A DNA stretch of 64,000 nt from Diphasiastrum complanatum (GCA_029204225.1 CM055110.1:32548299-32612298), one strand, 5' to 3'; positions 1 to 11,437 are shown, numbered from the stretch's first letter. Notes: generated from the sequence alone by a model not told the origin. Made by a program: numbers and translations.

Positions 1-53
1 ACAGACTAGCATATTTCTGTGCAGAAAGTTGTTCCAATAACATGTAAACTACA

Positions 54-735
54 CTATCTCAAATTTCCAATATTATATGCTAAATCAATTGATTGTGTTT
101 TAATTTCGACCTTTTGTTCATAGTGACAGTAACTTGTAGACACAGGATCCTTTGTCAAATGTATAGTAGAAGTATTGTCCATATACAACGTTAGTGGTTC
201 ATTGGTGCTCTCTCTTAGTCCATCTAGGAACTGTTTGAGCCCTGTCAACTCATTAGCCATCTTGGCTGTAGCAACATACTCTGCCTCACAAGAAGGTTGG
301 GCGGTTATTGTTTGTTTCATGTTGATCCAAATGACAACTACATCTACTACGATGGTATGCTGTGATGGTGTAGCCTCCTAAGATGATCTTGGAGTCGTCT
401 TTGATTGATGCCTAGCTCGCATCACTATAGCAATTTTCCAATGTATGGGTCCTAGATTTATGTTGAACTGGCTCAATCTGAACACTACGTAAGCAATGTC
501 TGGCCGCATATTGTCTGCCAAGTACATCAAAGAACCAATAAGCCTTCGTTAAAGCTTATGTTGCATTGCTTCTCGTTCTGCATCATCTCTAGGACAGTCT
601 TCATTTGTTAGTATTGTGCTAGAAATCATCGAAGTATTTACTCCCTTGCAATAAGGCATCTGAAAATCATAAAGGATTCTCTAAATCTATCTTGATTGGT
701 GTAGATACAATCTTCCACCCTCAAGATCTCTATCA
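54..735 (-). pseudogene. Copia RT tail and RNase H remnant
   Basis: Minus-strand reading of 735-330, with several stops and frameshifts, gives the post-YVDD part of Copia RT (a degraded 'IGSLMYLA..RPDI' region). The open stretch 320-54 is RNase H: QPSCEAEYVATAKMANEL matches the catalytic S-S-x-E-A-E-Y block, and YMDNTSTIHLTKDPV matches the D-N-x-x-x-I block. RNase H removes the RNA strand during reverse transcription. The element runs off the left edge, so its 3' LTR is not visible. Multiple frame breaks make it a pseudogene. Confidence 0.8.
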
Positions 736-737
736 AT

Positions 738-1286
738 CTACAAGCCCATGTAGCATTTTGCTTCTCTTGGGTATGATATTTCAAAGTGCCTTGAAATATT
801 CTCTTTCACCTGTGCAATCAATGTGTCGCTCTTTGACAGAATTAGTGTGTCATCATCATAGACACCAATAATGATTACTTCACTATATACGATCTTTACA
901 CTATAGACCCACTTGCACTTGATAGTTTTCCTATCTGCTGACACTCGTTCAAGAGTCTAGACTTTGTTCTTCTTCATGGAGTACATCTCGTGTTCCATGG
1001 CCTTTATCCATTTGTCTTTTTTTGGACATTAAACAACTTCTTGATAGGTCTGTGGTTCACCTCCAAATCCACAAAACTCTTCTGATACAGAAGTTGAGCT
1101 ATCTGGTATGTACCTGATAGGTTGTCTTCTTTCTCTACTAGATCTCCTTGGAGATGGTGTAGGATCAGCGACTGCTTTGTCTTTTTTCTTCATATTGACA
1201 ACAGAACCAATGTGCATTGTAGGTGTTCTGGGTACAGGATGTAGGTCTTGTTGCTCATTGTTTGAACTGTCACTCAGTTCATTCAT
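738..1286 (-). pseudogene. Copia integrase-RT linker and internally deleted RT
   Basis: The frame at 1286-1029 carries the basic linker RRSSRERRQPIRYIPD, typical of the junction between integrase and reverse transcriptase in Copia polyproteins. The next piece, 944-738, starts with the RT entry block IKCKWVYSVK and jumps directly to the catalytic motif as VYDDDTLILSKSD (usually YVDD), ending at the CYMGL block. About 130 residues between these points, including the ARLVAKG and LYGLKQ blocks, are missing, so this RT has a large internal deletion as well as frame breaks. It continues into the RNase H piece below 735. It cannot encode an active enzyme. Confidence 0.78.
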
Positions 1287-1435
1287 AGTTTGAACATCTT
1301 GATCTAGATGTTCAAGATCTGTTCCCTCTTTCGGTGTGGGCAGGTCATAATACTACTTGTTGAGAATGTGGTAGTTGACTGGATCTTCGTCAACCATCGT
1401 TCTTCCTTCGTCAAACTTGACGTCTCTGATAGTCT

Positions 1436-1762
1436 TTATTTCGTTGCTCTTCGACATGTAGATCTTGTATAGTATGATGAATGTACATCATAGCCTACTA
1501 GGAATCCTTGCTCCACCTTCTCATCCAGCTTCTTTCTCTTCATGTTCAGAATGTGTGGGGGTGTTATCAAGAGTGATCCAACACTTACGTGGGTGGTAGA
1601 AAATACTTTCACTAATACATTCCCATTATTATTTTCACTAATATTTTCATATCCATCGCCAACTTTGGCTAGTCTATCTCTAGAAATACCCACCTCTCTT
1701 TTTTGATATACTTGGTGCAAGGTTAGATCATAGAAGAAAGTTGGAACATAAGTCCTCCTCAA
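1436..1762 (-). pseudogene. Copia integrase C-terminal fragment
   Basis: A 108-codon open stretch whose C-terminal part matches the end of a Ty1/Copia integrase: the block KLDEKVEQGFLVGYD corresponds to the family motif K-L-x-x-K-x-x-x-x-x-F-x-G-Y. The catalytic DDE core that should lie upstream on the minus strand is absent; the frame stops being recognisable at about 1762, next to a C-rich run at 1778-1800. It belongs with the linker, RT and RNase H pieces at 54-1286 in the same order and strand. It is a truncated, non-functional remnant. The identification rests on family knowledge and the consistent downstream order. Confidence 0.75.
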
Positions 1763-2269
1763 GGGATTTATGGGTTCTCAAACCCCCACCCCCACCCCCA
1801 AGCAAAACAAGAACATTAAAAGAAAAAAGGTAAACTAAAATAAACATGTGATCAAAATATCTAGCTGCTATTGCAGCAAAAATAAAGTTTAATAAAACCT
1901 TGTGCAAAAATGTCAGTGAATTTAGCTCATTTGACTATTAAAATTATTATTTTCCAACTGAAAAATAAAAATATATTACACCAAACTTTGAAATTTGTGT
2001 CGGGCAGCATGGACGTATCCCATTGGGTCGCTCTTCCTGCCCGAATCTGCCCAACGACAATACTCCAAGTTAAATTTATTTAACTATATTGGTTAGTATA
2101 ATGAAATTTGTTAACTAGACTAGTTACAGTTATAGAAATATAGTATGCATAGTAACCAGAAATATAGTATGCATAGTAACTATGACTACTGTGGCATTCT
2201 CATGAGATTAAATGTGAGACGAAAAATTGAATGGAGTATCATATCAAAGAGATTTTTGGTGCCTAAGCT
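1763..2269. other. Non-coding AT-rich spacer with 24-bp tandem pair
   Basis: No coding signal seen. It contains a CCCCCA-type run (about 1778-1800) and a perfect 24-bp direct duplication at 2134-2157 and 2158-2181 (core 'agaaatatagtatgcatag'). Confidence 0.6.
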
Positions 2270-2998
2270 TTGAAAATAGCAATGGCAAGGAGACCAAGAT
2301 CTATAGTTGAGTCTGTGATTCTTTACAATGAGAAAGATGACGCTGATAACTGGAAGCCAACAAAATATACGAAGAATTCATGGGTGTTGCTGCATCCATC
2401 CGATCAAAGGGAAATTCTCAACATAAGAAATGGGCAAAGAAGACATACAAATCTTATTGGAAAACAAAAAAATTGGAGTTTAAGACAACTCCCACAGGTC
2501 ACTCTATATCAGAAGTATTAGTACAACAAGTTTATATGCATTCAAAAATAAAAATACAAGATATCAATCCTCATGATCATCAAAAATATCACTGTAAGTA
2601 TATCAAAACATATGCACTCTACTGCAATCATAGGTGTTTCTTTATTGAAGCTCTTCAGATTACGATTTAAATTATTCAACGTATTTCTTCTTTTCAGATT
2701 TATATCCATCAAACATAAGTGAATGAGATCTAGCACACTTGCATGAATATTCGATGTGATTCACTCTGATGTTGTAAAATTGCAATACAGAAGAAGAAGT
2801 CCAAAGGTATTTGCAAATAGTGGTATATATTTTTATGAATCTTCATATATACCACAAACAAATGGAGGTTTTGGCAAGCTTGAAGCAATTCCATTGCCAA
2901 ATTTTCAGAGTGACGAGTGGCCTACTCTTGAAAGTATTGCTTCTGAATCCCTTTCAGATGCAAGCTACTCTTGGATGTTAGAAATGCCATGCAGATAA
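2270..2998 (+). pseudogene. Unrecognised exon-like fragments
   Basis: Two overlapping plus-strand frames (2270-2521 and 2380-2670) and a third (2756-2998) have protein-like composition. The second can be read up to a donor-like 'cac|tgtaagtat' near 2590. The last contains SDEWPTLESIASESLSDASY and ends at a stop at 2996-2998. A frameshift near 2375 would join the first two. I do not recognise the protein. It could be a decayed host gene with small introns or an unidentified transposon fragment. Nothing upstream looks like a promoter. Confidence 0.25.
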
Positions 2999-3000
2999 GC

Positions 3001-3430
3001 ACGGATTCGAAAATTGTTCACCTAAGTTGGTTTCTCTCATTGCATATATTTGTTGATTTTTCTCAAGTGCAAGTGTTCGAAGGACACCAACTTTATTTGT
3101 TTCCAAAAATTTATCAGATGAGACTTTGTCAAATCTCATGGATCAAGGCTAGGATAGTGAAACAAATAATGATATAGAATGCAGGATAAAACAGTTGTCA
3201 ACGATCTTCCGTTATCATATCAAAAACAAATGCTCAGTCTCACATTTAGCTATATGAGATTCAAGAAAACTGATGGTACATGGCTACCACTAGATCAAGA
3301 CTTCCACCTAATCGAGTAGTATCAATATGAAGAAAGCACAAAATACTCTACAAATTGAGTAGTATCAACATGAGGAAGGCAAAAAATACTTGCTATTTTG
3401 ATCCAATTCATAAGAGATGACCACAACTCG
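3001..3430. other. Unannotated spacer with short tandem repeat
   Basis: No coding signal. About 3316-3395 is an imperfect 40-bp direct duplication sharing 'gagtagtatcaa' and 'aatact'. Confidence 0.5.
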
Positions 3431-3788
3431 GATTTTGAAGCTAAAAAGCCTGTAAATAAAAAAACCATTAGATCTCTCTTCACTCAAATGCATTCATCAC
3501 ATCCTAACCCTAACATCTAGTCTAAAGATCCATTTGATCAACCCTAATTAGGGCCAATATCTCGAGATCCAAAAACAATAAGAAAATTGGTATTTTAAGC
3601 TCCCATTTTTTCTCTACCCTATCCATGCACTCTTTGGCCACATTCCAAAGGTACCATTCCAAATCCAAGTTAATGATTTGATTTAGAATAAGGTATCCTA
3701 TGCTTTTGGCACGTGTGACATCCCACAACATGGCCTCAAAGTCATTTACAAGTGGAAATTATGCAAACTAGCTTGTGTAAATTTAACA
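3431..3788 (-). repeat. Copia 3' LTR (left end uncertain)
   Basis: On the minus strand the purine tract TTGTGAGGAGGAG is followed at 3788 by TGTTAAATTTACAC, the usual Copia arrangement of polypurine tract then a TG-starting LTR. The right end is therefore well placed. The left end (about 3430) is an estimate because no second copy was found for comparison. Confidence 0.6.
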
Positions 3789-3801
3789 CTCCTCCTCACA
3801 A
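3789..3801 (-). promoter_or_regulatory. Polypurine tract of Copia element
   Basis: Minus-strand GTGAGGAGGAG directly before the LTR terminus TGTTAAA; this is where plus-strand DNA synthesis would be primed. Confidence 0.65.
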
Positions 3802-4890
3802 CTAGTTTGAAGATAACATAGACTTGCTTATCAAATCTAGGGCTAATATTAACTTCACAAATGCAGCTCTTTGAAGTGTTTTAGTGAGGATATCACCAAC
3901 ACATTCACTACTTGCCACATGCTCCAAAGATATCTCCTTAGATTGCACCTTTTCTCTCACAAAATGAGAGAGATCTCAATATGCTTTGACCTTGCATGGA
4001 AGATTGGATTGGTTGCAAGGTGTTGGGTTGGAATGTTGTGATTATAAAGAGTTGGAACAACATCTAAACTCATGATCTTCAGCTCCATAAGTAGCCTTTT
4101 GATCCATAGAAGCTCCTTTGTGGTGATAGTGAGAGCTTTGTACTCGCCCTTGGTTGAAGAAAGTGAGATAGTTTCTTGTTTCTCTGACAACCAAGAAACA
4201 ACTCCTCCACCAATGAATGTTGCATAGGCACTTGTGGACTTTCTGTCCCTTTTGTCACCTACAAAATTCGACTCACTAAAGGCATACAAATCAATAACAT
4301 CTCCTCTATAGAGAATTCCATGATCTAGAGTGCCCGAGATGTATCTCAAGATCCTTTTAGCACTTTTTCAATGTATGACCAATGGATCTTGCATATATTG
4401 ACTTAGCCTACACGCACTAAAGAATAGATCAAGCCTAGTTATGGTGATCCACATTAAGGAGCCTATAAGCTGCCTATAAAGACTGATGTCTATAAAGGAT
4501 GCTTCATCACTTTCATTGAGCACCTTTACATCTTGCTTCATTGGTGTTTCTACATGCTTGCAATCTTGCATTTTAAATCTAGTGAGAAAACTTTGAGCAT
4601 ACTCAGGGTGACTAATGAGGATGATGCCCAATATAAAGTGAAGTTGACCAAGATCTACCATCTTAAATTCTAGAGATAGACTTTTCTTGGTTTTCTCAAA
4701 ATGCCATCAATGTTATCACCACTAAGTATGATGTCATCTACATAGATCAATAATAGTACAATGCCATATACATCAAACATTATGTACAAGCTTCTATCAT
4801 ATTCACTTTGAGTGAATTCAATACAAACTAAGAAATCATTGAGTCTTGAATTCCAAGACCTTGGTGCTTGCTTCAAACCATACAAGCTCC
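3802..4890 (-). pseudogene. Copia RT C-terminal half and RNase H
   Basis: Three minus-strand frames give consecutive Copia blocks: 4885-4670 begins at MYGLKQAPRSWNSRL and holds the catalytic block LLIYVDDIILSGDN; 4661-4368 holds LGQLHFILGI and IGSLMWITITRLDL; 4349-3957 is RNase H with STSAYATFIGGGVVSW, SLSSTKGEYKAL (catalytic E) and the HARSKHIEI block. The reading continues to about 3810 as the usual C-terminal tail (ECVGDILTKTL) before the purine tract and LTR at 3788. Frame breaks lie near 4665 and 4355. The N-terminal half of RT and all of integrase are missing: the sequence switches at 4890 to a protease piece on the opposite strand. Confidence 0.85.
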
Positions 4891-5340
4891 TTTGAAGATG
4901 ACGTACTTTACCTTCCTTCCACTAAGTATGATGACATTCCAAAGGGAATCATTCTCAACTCTACTCTCTATTAATGGTGCTAAAAAGTCAATTTTTACAA
5001 CAAGTGATCAAGAGTGTAGGATTGTTGGTGTTGGAACCATACCCTTATGTCTAGAATCTTCTAAAAGGTTTAATCTAGACAATGTGCTTTATGTTCCATC
5101 TATCACCAAAAACTTGCTTGGTGCTAGTCAATTGATGTGGATAATGGTTATGATGTCCACTTCAAGCATGGTTTTTGCTCTATGATTTGCACTTGGTGTC
5201 ACCTCCTTTGTTATCTTCAAAAGAGTTTGGTCATGGATGGTTGTTGTTGTCGATTTACTAAGAAAGTTTTAGCTTTTGGTAAAAGTTGTGGCTACCTTTA
5301 CAAATTAAGCCATTGCTATTCTACCAACAGTCAAGCTCGC
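4891..5340 (+). pseudogene. Copia protease-region fragment in opposite orientation
   Basis: Plus-strand reading gives the post-catalytic part of a Copia protease: FTTSDQECRIVGVGTIPLCL, FNLDNVLYVPSITKNLLGAS, then, after a frameshift near 5135, DNGYDVHFKHGF and GYLYKLSHCYSTNSQ, the lead-in to the pre-integrase domain. The first blocks closely match the protease in the element at 62400-64000 (VLYVPSITKN and VHFKHGV). The DSGA active-site segment is missing. The fragment is sandwiched between minus-strand gag (5341-6012) and minus-strand RT (3802-4890), so it was either inverted in place or inserted from another copy. Confidence 0.75.
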
Positions 5341-6012
5341 ATTGAATCTGGCTGCTCCGCCTTCGTCTTCTTGTCCTTAAAGTTCTTCTTCTTGGACTGC
5401 TACTTACTAGAGTACAATACCATTGATTTGGTACTTGTTGTAGATAAGCTCTTTCTCCTAACTTCTTCTTGCAATAGACTTGCTGTCAACTTCTGGAGTG
5501 ATAGCGCATGAGTATTGCTCAAGAGCAATATTAGGTTGTCATAAGAGGATGGAAGATGAGAAGAGACATTGTTGAGTCTTCTTCAGAAATAGGAGAACCT
5601 ATTGCAGCTAGTTGATTCAACAACTGTTTGAACTCATTCAAATGATCATTGACTAAGGTGCCTTTGCTCATTTTGAGTGTAAGGACCTTCTTTCTTAGGA
5701 AGAGATGAGCCGATACAACTGAAGTCTCATAGATACTTGTGAAGATATCCCACGCTTCTTTGGAGGTGTTATTGTTTGACACATGAGCAATCTGAGTGTC
5801 TTTCAGATTCAAGGATACAATGGCAAGAGCTTTGCCATCCTTTACTTCCCATGTTGGGAGCATTTCAGGTTCTGCCGGTCTGGCTATAGAACCATTTACG
5901 TATCCCCATAGCTCCTTTTCGATAAGATCATCCTCATCTTGAATTTCCACATGTGAAAATTATCTTCGTTGAACTTGTTGATCAAGCGGATCTTTGAGGT
6001 TGAATATTCCAT
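5341..6012 (-). pseudogene. Copia gag (UBN2-type) remnant
   Basis: The likely start is the minus-strand ATG at 6012, giving MEYSTSKIRLINKFNEDNFH then MWKFKM, the standard Copia gag opening (ligand L-x-x-x-N-F-x-x-W-K). A frameshift near 5935 moves into the 5950-5531 frame, with IEKELWGYVNGS, SKEAWDIFTSIYET and a helical VNDHLNEFKQLLNQLAAIG block. After a stop, gag-like sequence (LTASLLQEEVRRK) continues to about 5345. No zinc knuckle is reached before the junction with the plus-strand protease piece. It lies just downstream of a primer-binding site and LTR at 6123-6960. Confidence 0.8.
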
Positions 6013-6122
6013 TATGATCGATGAACAAAGATTGAACACAAATAGAATATAAACTATCTCTAGAAAAACAAAAATGTATTAAGTTTCTTTTATATCCTAT
6101 AGACTCTAGTAAATCCAAAGCC

Positions 6123-6135
6123 GCTCTGATACCAA
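6123..6135 (-). promoter_or_regulatory. Copia primer-binding site
   Basis: Minus-strand TTGGTATCAGAGC, complementary to the 3' end of plant initiator Met-tRNA, immediately after the LTR end ...CCAACACA. Confidence 0.85.
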
Positions 6136-6960
6136 TGTGTTGGAACAACAAGATCTATGCCATAGCGGAAATGGAGGCCATTGTCCCAACAGATGAAAAA
6201 AATGAATAGTGATAATTGATGATAAGGATCTAGATTTCTTAGAGAACGGAGTGATAGAGCAGTTCTAATTGTGTTGATTAATGAGTATTAGTGTAGGTGT
6301 CGTAGACAACCATAGAGAGAGATTGCATAAACAATTAGGCGTCTGAGACAGCCATGTAGTTCTCTAATATTGATATTTTGATATAAAGAAATGCTAAACG
6401 ATTAAGCATCGAAGATAGCCATACATTTCTTCGTTTATGATACTTGCGGAATAAGAGTGAGAGATAATTAAAATTCAACAAGAATGCAATGAGATAGAAC
6501 AATAGCGAATCTGTATATTCAATGTTGTAATAACAAATATCAGATCACAAGACAATTGCGTTGATAAGCGCATGATCCTACCTACAAAAACAAATCAATT
6601 GTTATGGACTGAATATTTACTCTCTCTCTATATTCTCTAACTTTGAGGAGTCAGATACTATGAAAATTTGTTTTTTGTTGTTTGATCTTTGTCGTATCTT
6701 CCACACACCTTTCTCCAATCCCTCATTTACATATATATAGTTGCTGGATGATCTTGTGTTATTCTAACTTTACAATTACAAGATCGTTAACAGTTGTTTA
6801 ACTGATTAATTAGGTCAATTATTATTGGAGTGTGAAGACGTAGATAGTCTGTACGTGAAATCCTATGCAAATATGCATAGTGTCGCATTTTTCACATTTT
6901 TCAGGAAAATGTGATATTCTCCAGAATGGCCTGAAATCTCCAGTTAGCACTTGTGTCACA
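6136..6960 (-). repeat. Copia 5' LTR (right end tentative)
   Basis: The inner end is fixed by the adjacent primer-binding site. The outer end is placed at 6960 because minus-strand TGTGACACAAG there pairs with the ...AACACA inner end. A TATA-like 'ctatatatatg' lies near 6738 on the minus strand, about where an LTR promoter should be. Its outer end differs from that of the LTR at 3431-3788, so the two LTRs are not from one intact element. Confidence 0.6.
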
Positions 6961-8209
6961 TTTTTCGCAAATCCTCATAATGACTCGAAAGTGAAATAGA
7001 AGACTTTGTCAGGTTTTTTGCCTTTTGTGTCTATTGAAGTTTGCAAGTTAAAATGTAGACTATTGTGACAAATAGTTCAAAAATGAAGACTTCTTTGAGA
7101 GAGTGATTTACATAGAAGAAAAGGAGGGCTGTTAGGATGAGTAGGAGTAAGATTAAATTCCAACACGTCGCACTCCCGCTACGGGCAACAGCCTTGTTGG
7201 TCACCACATGTTTGATCGTCAGCTCCGCTCATGTCGACAAGATCTCCAAAATCTCCTTTCGATACCTTCTTTTCTATTTCCACTCACTCTACCCATCCCC
7301 TACCCACATACAATTGGGCCCACCTAGTCTACAAAGAGCTATATTTCGCTCTTAACAAACCCAATAAATCTTTACTGGTGGCTTACGAACTGACATTATT
7401 CTAGCCAAACTTCTTGACACCCAACCCCGCCCTGCAAAATCCATTGTCGCTTGCCAAGCCCTTTTTGTTGGAAATTAAGCCCAGAGTTGTCTCCTTGGTG
7501 AATGACTAATTCCTATTTCATGATTCTTCCTGCATGCTTATTGATCATTGATCTAGGGTCAGGTGAAACCTATTTTTGGTTCAAAGTCTACTCATTTGAT
7601 ACCTGCAAGAATCATAACTTAGATAGCCAAACTATTTGAAGAACGTCTACAACGGGCTTCCAGCTGATCTCCAGCAAAGGGTAACCAATCATGTCATAAT
7701 TTCAAGTTCAAATGTTAAGTTTAATAACTTGAAGTCATTGAAGACTTGGCCATCTTCAAGGACTTCCACAAAACTTGCATTTAGAACAAGTCTGCAAATT
7801 TACATTACTTTTTCAACAGTCTGCAGAAATACATTAAGTGTCGCACATTCTCAAAAACTGTGACACTTGCCTTTGACTTCTTCCGTTCAATTATTTTGAC
7901 GAAGTCAACTTGTTCACAGTTCAAAAGTTTAACCATTTTCAACACCTTCGGCTTTTTTGCATTTTCCTGAAAAATGCAAAGAGAGAGAGAGAAAATTCCC
8001 GAAGGTCCTCCATTTTTAAGGGTTAATCTGTAAAAGACATGTTCGCCTTTTTTTTAAGGACACCTTCAACTTTTTAAGGGCACCTTAAACTGTTTACGGG
8101 CACCTTCGGCTTTTTCGCAAAATTCCAAAGAGAGAAAAATGCCAAAGGTCATCTATTTTGAACGAGGAACATTCCCAGCCACTTCCCAAAATTTGTGAAT
8201 TCTTCAAAA
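6961..8209. other. Unidentified DNA, possible coding relic at 7270-7680
   Basis: At 7270-7680 (+) a stop-riddled frame has a protein-like look (WAHLVYKELYFALNKPNKS, then LVAYELTLF), but I cannot assign it. 7930-8160 is low complexity with recurrent 'caccttcggctttttcgca' and 'gagagaga' runs. No intact gene. Confidence 0.45.
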
Positions 8210-10788
8210 TTCAAATCTATTTCAGGATAGCTCAATTTTAGCCCTTGTCATTGAAGATTTGTCATAGCATGATTGAATTCGGAGAATTACAAGCCTGCAA
8301 AAAATGAGTAGCTCAAGTATGATGTTTTACATTTGAGGTAGCTCATGTTTGATCTAATAGATTGTGTTTGATCAAATTAGATGTCTACCACTTGAGATGG
8401 CACAATTTGATGTTTTTCACTCACAGTAGCTTGCAATTTTGGTCCTAATATTCCACATAGTTCATTGAGTGATCAAACTCGAGTGATCTTAAATTTATAA
8501 CATTCAGATTACTCAAGTTTGATCCATTGTTGATAAAACTGGTCCCTACTATTTGAGATAGCCGAAAGTTGATGTTTATCATTTGACATAACTTCAATAT
8601 GATGCCTACATGCAAGAAGTCTGAATTTTGTTCCTCGTCAATCATCACTCGACATTGAGTGTTTAAATTAGAGGAATCTCGAGTGTAGGACATTCATGTA
8701 CATCGGTAAAAATAGCTCACGTTTGATGCTTATGCTGTGATTTTTGTCCTTATCATTGGACATAGATCATCGAGTAACTAAACTGAACCAATCTCAATGT
8801 TAGAACATTCCAATTACTCGAGTTCGATCTCTCATGGATAGAATTGGTCCCTATCACTTGAGATAGCTAAAACTATTATCGACTACTTGGCATGGCTAAT
8901 TGAGTGATCAAATTAAACCAATATCAAGTGTAGTACATTCAGATTGATTGAGTCAGACTCTCTATCAGTTGCATTGAATCACATTACACATGATAGATCA
9001 AATTTGATGTCCATGACCAAGATAGCTCATTTTTCGCCCTTATAAATTGAAATTTTCCCATAGTGTCTCTTAACAATAGGAGACTGAGAGAATAGTTTCC
9101 ATTGAACCAGGTGCTCAATGATATTGCAATGACTCAATAATTTGACATGGCTCGTTGAAAGCCTAGAAAATGGGCTTGGTTCAATCTGGCTTGAGGAAGT
9201 TGCCATGTGAGCAAATTCTGCAAACAATGACAAAGAGCTATGGTCAGAAGCAACAAATGATTCTTGAAGGTAGCAACGCGTGGCCAACCTATTTAGTAAG
9301 AATAGCGGTGAGGTCCTGTCACATACACTCCTCGATAAGTTGTCGGTCAGGGGATCATCCGAACATATCTGCTGAGACGTATCTTGAGGCAGAATCAATC
9401 GAGAAGCAAGAGGGAGGCCAAGAGAAATCTGCTGTCACCCTCAGCCCGCCATCACTTGTGTGTGAAGGCAATCCTAATGATGCACATGGGTCGTTGTCTT
9501 CCATTGCCATCATCGTAATCTTCCTTGCAGTTGAAAACCCCTAACATGCTTTATAGTTTCGAAAGTGAGGCTCAAACTTACACCCAAAAAAAATGCTCAA
9601 ACTTGGACCCCAAAAAATGCTCAAACTTAGGACCCAAAAAATGCCAACTGTACGATTGGCCCGGCGGCAACATTAATTAGCACCAAATTTTTTTGGCGCT
9701 AACTTCGCTCTATCCCTCCTTCATTTTCCTCTGGTCGAGAATCCTCCTTCGTTTTCCTCTGCTCTAACATCATGCTAACAATGCTCTCTCCCTCCTGCTA
9801 ATTTGTCTTCCTGTGTTGCATCATGTGCTTCCCGTAGCTTCTTCATCCCTGATTGCTTGAGAATCTTTGTCCACGGGCGTTAGCTGTGCATTCTGGGAAC
9901 GAGACGTTCTTAATCCAGGAGCTGTTCTTCATTTGTTGACCTAAAGTAACTAATATCCTTGTGAGGCCCAGAACACACTAAATGGAGTTTAGACAAGGTA
10001 TGAGATAGTGTATGCATGTGTCGAGTTATCAATAGCAATTCTATGAATAGTTGGTCCATGCTTAGGACTCCATTCTAGGTGAATCTATGTATAGGGAACT
10101 TAGGGGTATGCACGACTATGTGCCCAGGTTGCTTTTGGCTCTATATATTGAGGCCAAACTCACCCTACTCCTCATTGTAGTCATTGATTCAGTGCCAGCT
10201 ACATCTTCTTGGTACCTTAGCTGAAATAGATTTTCAGGGAACTAAAAATTCTAAGGAGAGAAGAGTGGAAATCAGAGGTAGTAAGTGTGATTGGGAAATG
10301 TATTTTGCAGTGAGTATTTTAGGTAAATCCCAGTAGATAATTGCTTAACACCGATTATTAATTTTCTGGATTAAATTCATTTAATTGAATTAATAAATGT
10401 TATCTTTGTAACCATTGAGTTATCTGCAATTTTGGATGTCAATTGTGATGTTAGAAGTGGAATCTGATACGTGGATTATATTGGATCTGTTAGTTGCCAG
10501 AAGCTTGTCCCTAGATTTGATGCATCAGTAGGGGATTTGAAACTTATTCATTAATCAGAAAAGATCAGAATGTAATGTGGAACCATGTTAATTCTTTTGT
10601 TTAAGTCACATGGTCAGATGTGGATTTGTGGTATCCATCTGATAGGCATGCCAATCATCGAAATAAATGGATTCTCCAGTGTTTGGAAACAAGAGATAAT
10701 ATCCTATATGGATTATAGGACAACTAGTTGATCAAAGGATCTCTAGAATATCAAATAAGGCAGTCACAGAGTTTTCTAGCTGATGGTA
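8210..10788 (+). repeat. Segmental duplication, copy 1 (2.58 kb)
   Basis: Closely matches 56859-59288 in the same orientation over its whole length; mismatches are scattered point changes and small indels. Copy 1 has about 130-150 bp near 9735-9935 that copy 2 lacks. Sub-structure: 8210-9010 is the degenerate satellite-like repeat; 9170-9544 is a conserved ORF; 9960-10788 resembles LTR or leader DNA with a TATA-like 'ctctatatattgagg' near 10140 and an 'aattaataaatg' near 10390. It ends where the leader of a minus-strand Copia element begins at 10789. Confidence 0.9.
9170..9544 (+). CDS. Conserved unidentified ORF in duplication copy 1
   Basis: 124 codons from ATG to stop, with the opening MGLVQSGLRKLPCEQILQTM and a middle block ETYLEAESIEKQEGGQEKSA. 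The same frame is open in the second copy at 57819-58328, which reads on to 169 codons because the stop region differs. No domain is recognised and there is no signal peptide or membrane segment. Differences between copies include both silent and amino-acid-changing sites, so two open copies could simply reflect a recent duplication. An antisense frame (9398-9027) is also open. It may be an exon captured in a repeat, or chance. Confidence 0.25.
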   Translation: MGLVQSGLRKLPCEQILQTMTKSYGQKQQMILEGSNAWPTYLVRIAVRSCHIHSSISCRSGDHPNISAETYLEAESIEKQEGGQEKSAVTLSPPSLVCEGNPNDAHGSLSSIAIIVIFLAVENP

Positions 10789-10978
10789 CCCAATTTTTCT
10801 CTCTAAAAACAGATTTTTGTGGCTCCTTGTATGCTGGAACAGCAGCGATGGAGGCTCACCTTACTTCTTCAATCTATCTCCCACGTTTTCTCCCTCCAAA
10901 ATCCTTCAAAAACAAGCAAAATCTGACAATTTCTATACTTTGTCTCTCTAGAACGATGTTTTCTCTCTCTAGAACGAG
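10789..10978 (-). other. Copia 5' leader fragment
   Basis: Between the duplication end and the primer-binding site at 10979-10990. On the minus strand it reads as an untranslated leader with two 'cgttctagagaga' repeats. No gag start is present before the junction at 10788. Confidence 0.5.
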
Positions 10979-10990
10979 GCTCTGATACCA
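10979..10990 (-). promoter_or_regulatory. Copia primer-binding site
   Basis: Minus-strand TGGTATCAGAGC, two bases from the LTR terminus ...GTGACA. Confidence 0.85.
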
Positions 10991-10992
10991 AT

Positions 10993-11437
10993 TGTCACAA
11001 GTAGTCTCTCCAAGATCGTGAATCCTAGAAGCCGATTTGTAGAATGAACCTCCTAACCATAGGCACCCCCTCCTTGAGTCCTTCTATCTGCTATTCCCGT
11101 CAACTAGCACATGGCATCCACCTGTGGGTGATCAGTCCACTTGGCATGCCTAGCCCCTGTGACCTGTGAATTCTGAGTGACTCATAGGATACCACCCCCA
11201 TGCCCCGCCAAAGACTTGTGACCCTCTTGGGCACCCCGACTACTTGTCGGCTAGCATCTCGTCACTGACGGCTAGAGTCCTGACGGTCAAGACACACCGC
11301 ATCTCTGACAACTTGTTAGGCGGCCAAACCGGGTCACTGCTCATGATGCACCGGTCCCAACTTGGGACAGATGTCCTCCTCGGTCATTGGCCCTTGCCAA
11401 TACTTGGCCTCAGGCCCTCTGGTGACCGGCCCTGACA
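10993..11437 (-). repeat. Copia LTR, TGTCA...TGACA ends
   Basis: A 445-bp GC-richer block bounded by perfect 5-bp inverted termini TGTCA and TGACA, with the primer-binding site next to its inner end. It abuts the truncated non-LTR RT fragment at 11438, so the LTR insertion (or a linked deletion) removed the 5' part of that RT. Confidence 0.75.

Noticed and set aside
9027-9398. Antisense ORF of 123 codons in duplication copy 1
   Set aside because: The corresponding frame in copy 2 is shorter (57882-57676), while the sense frame is open in both copies.
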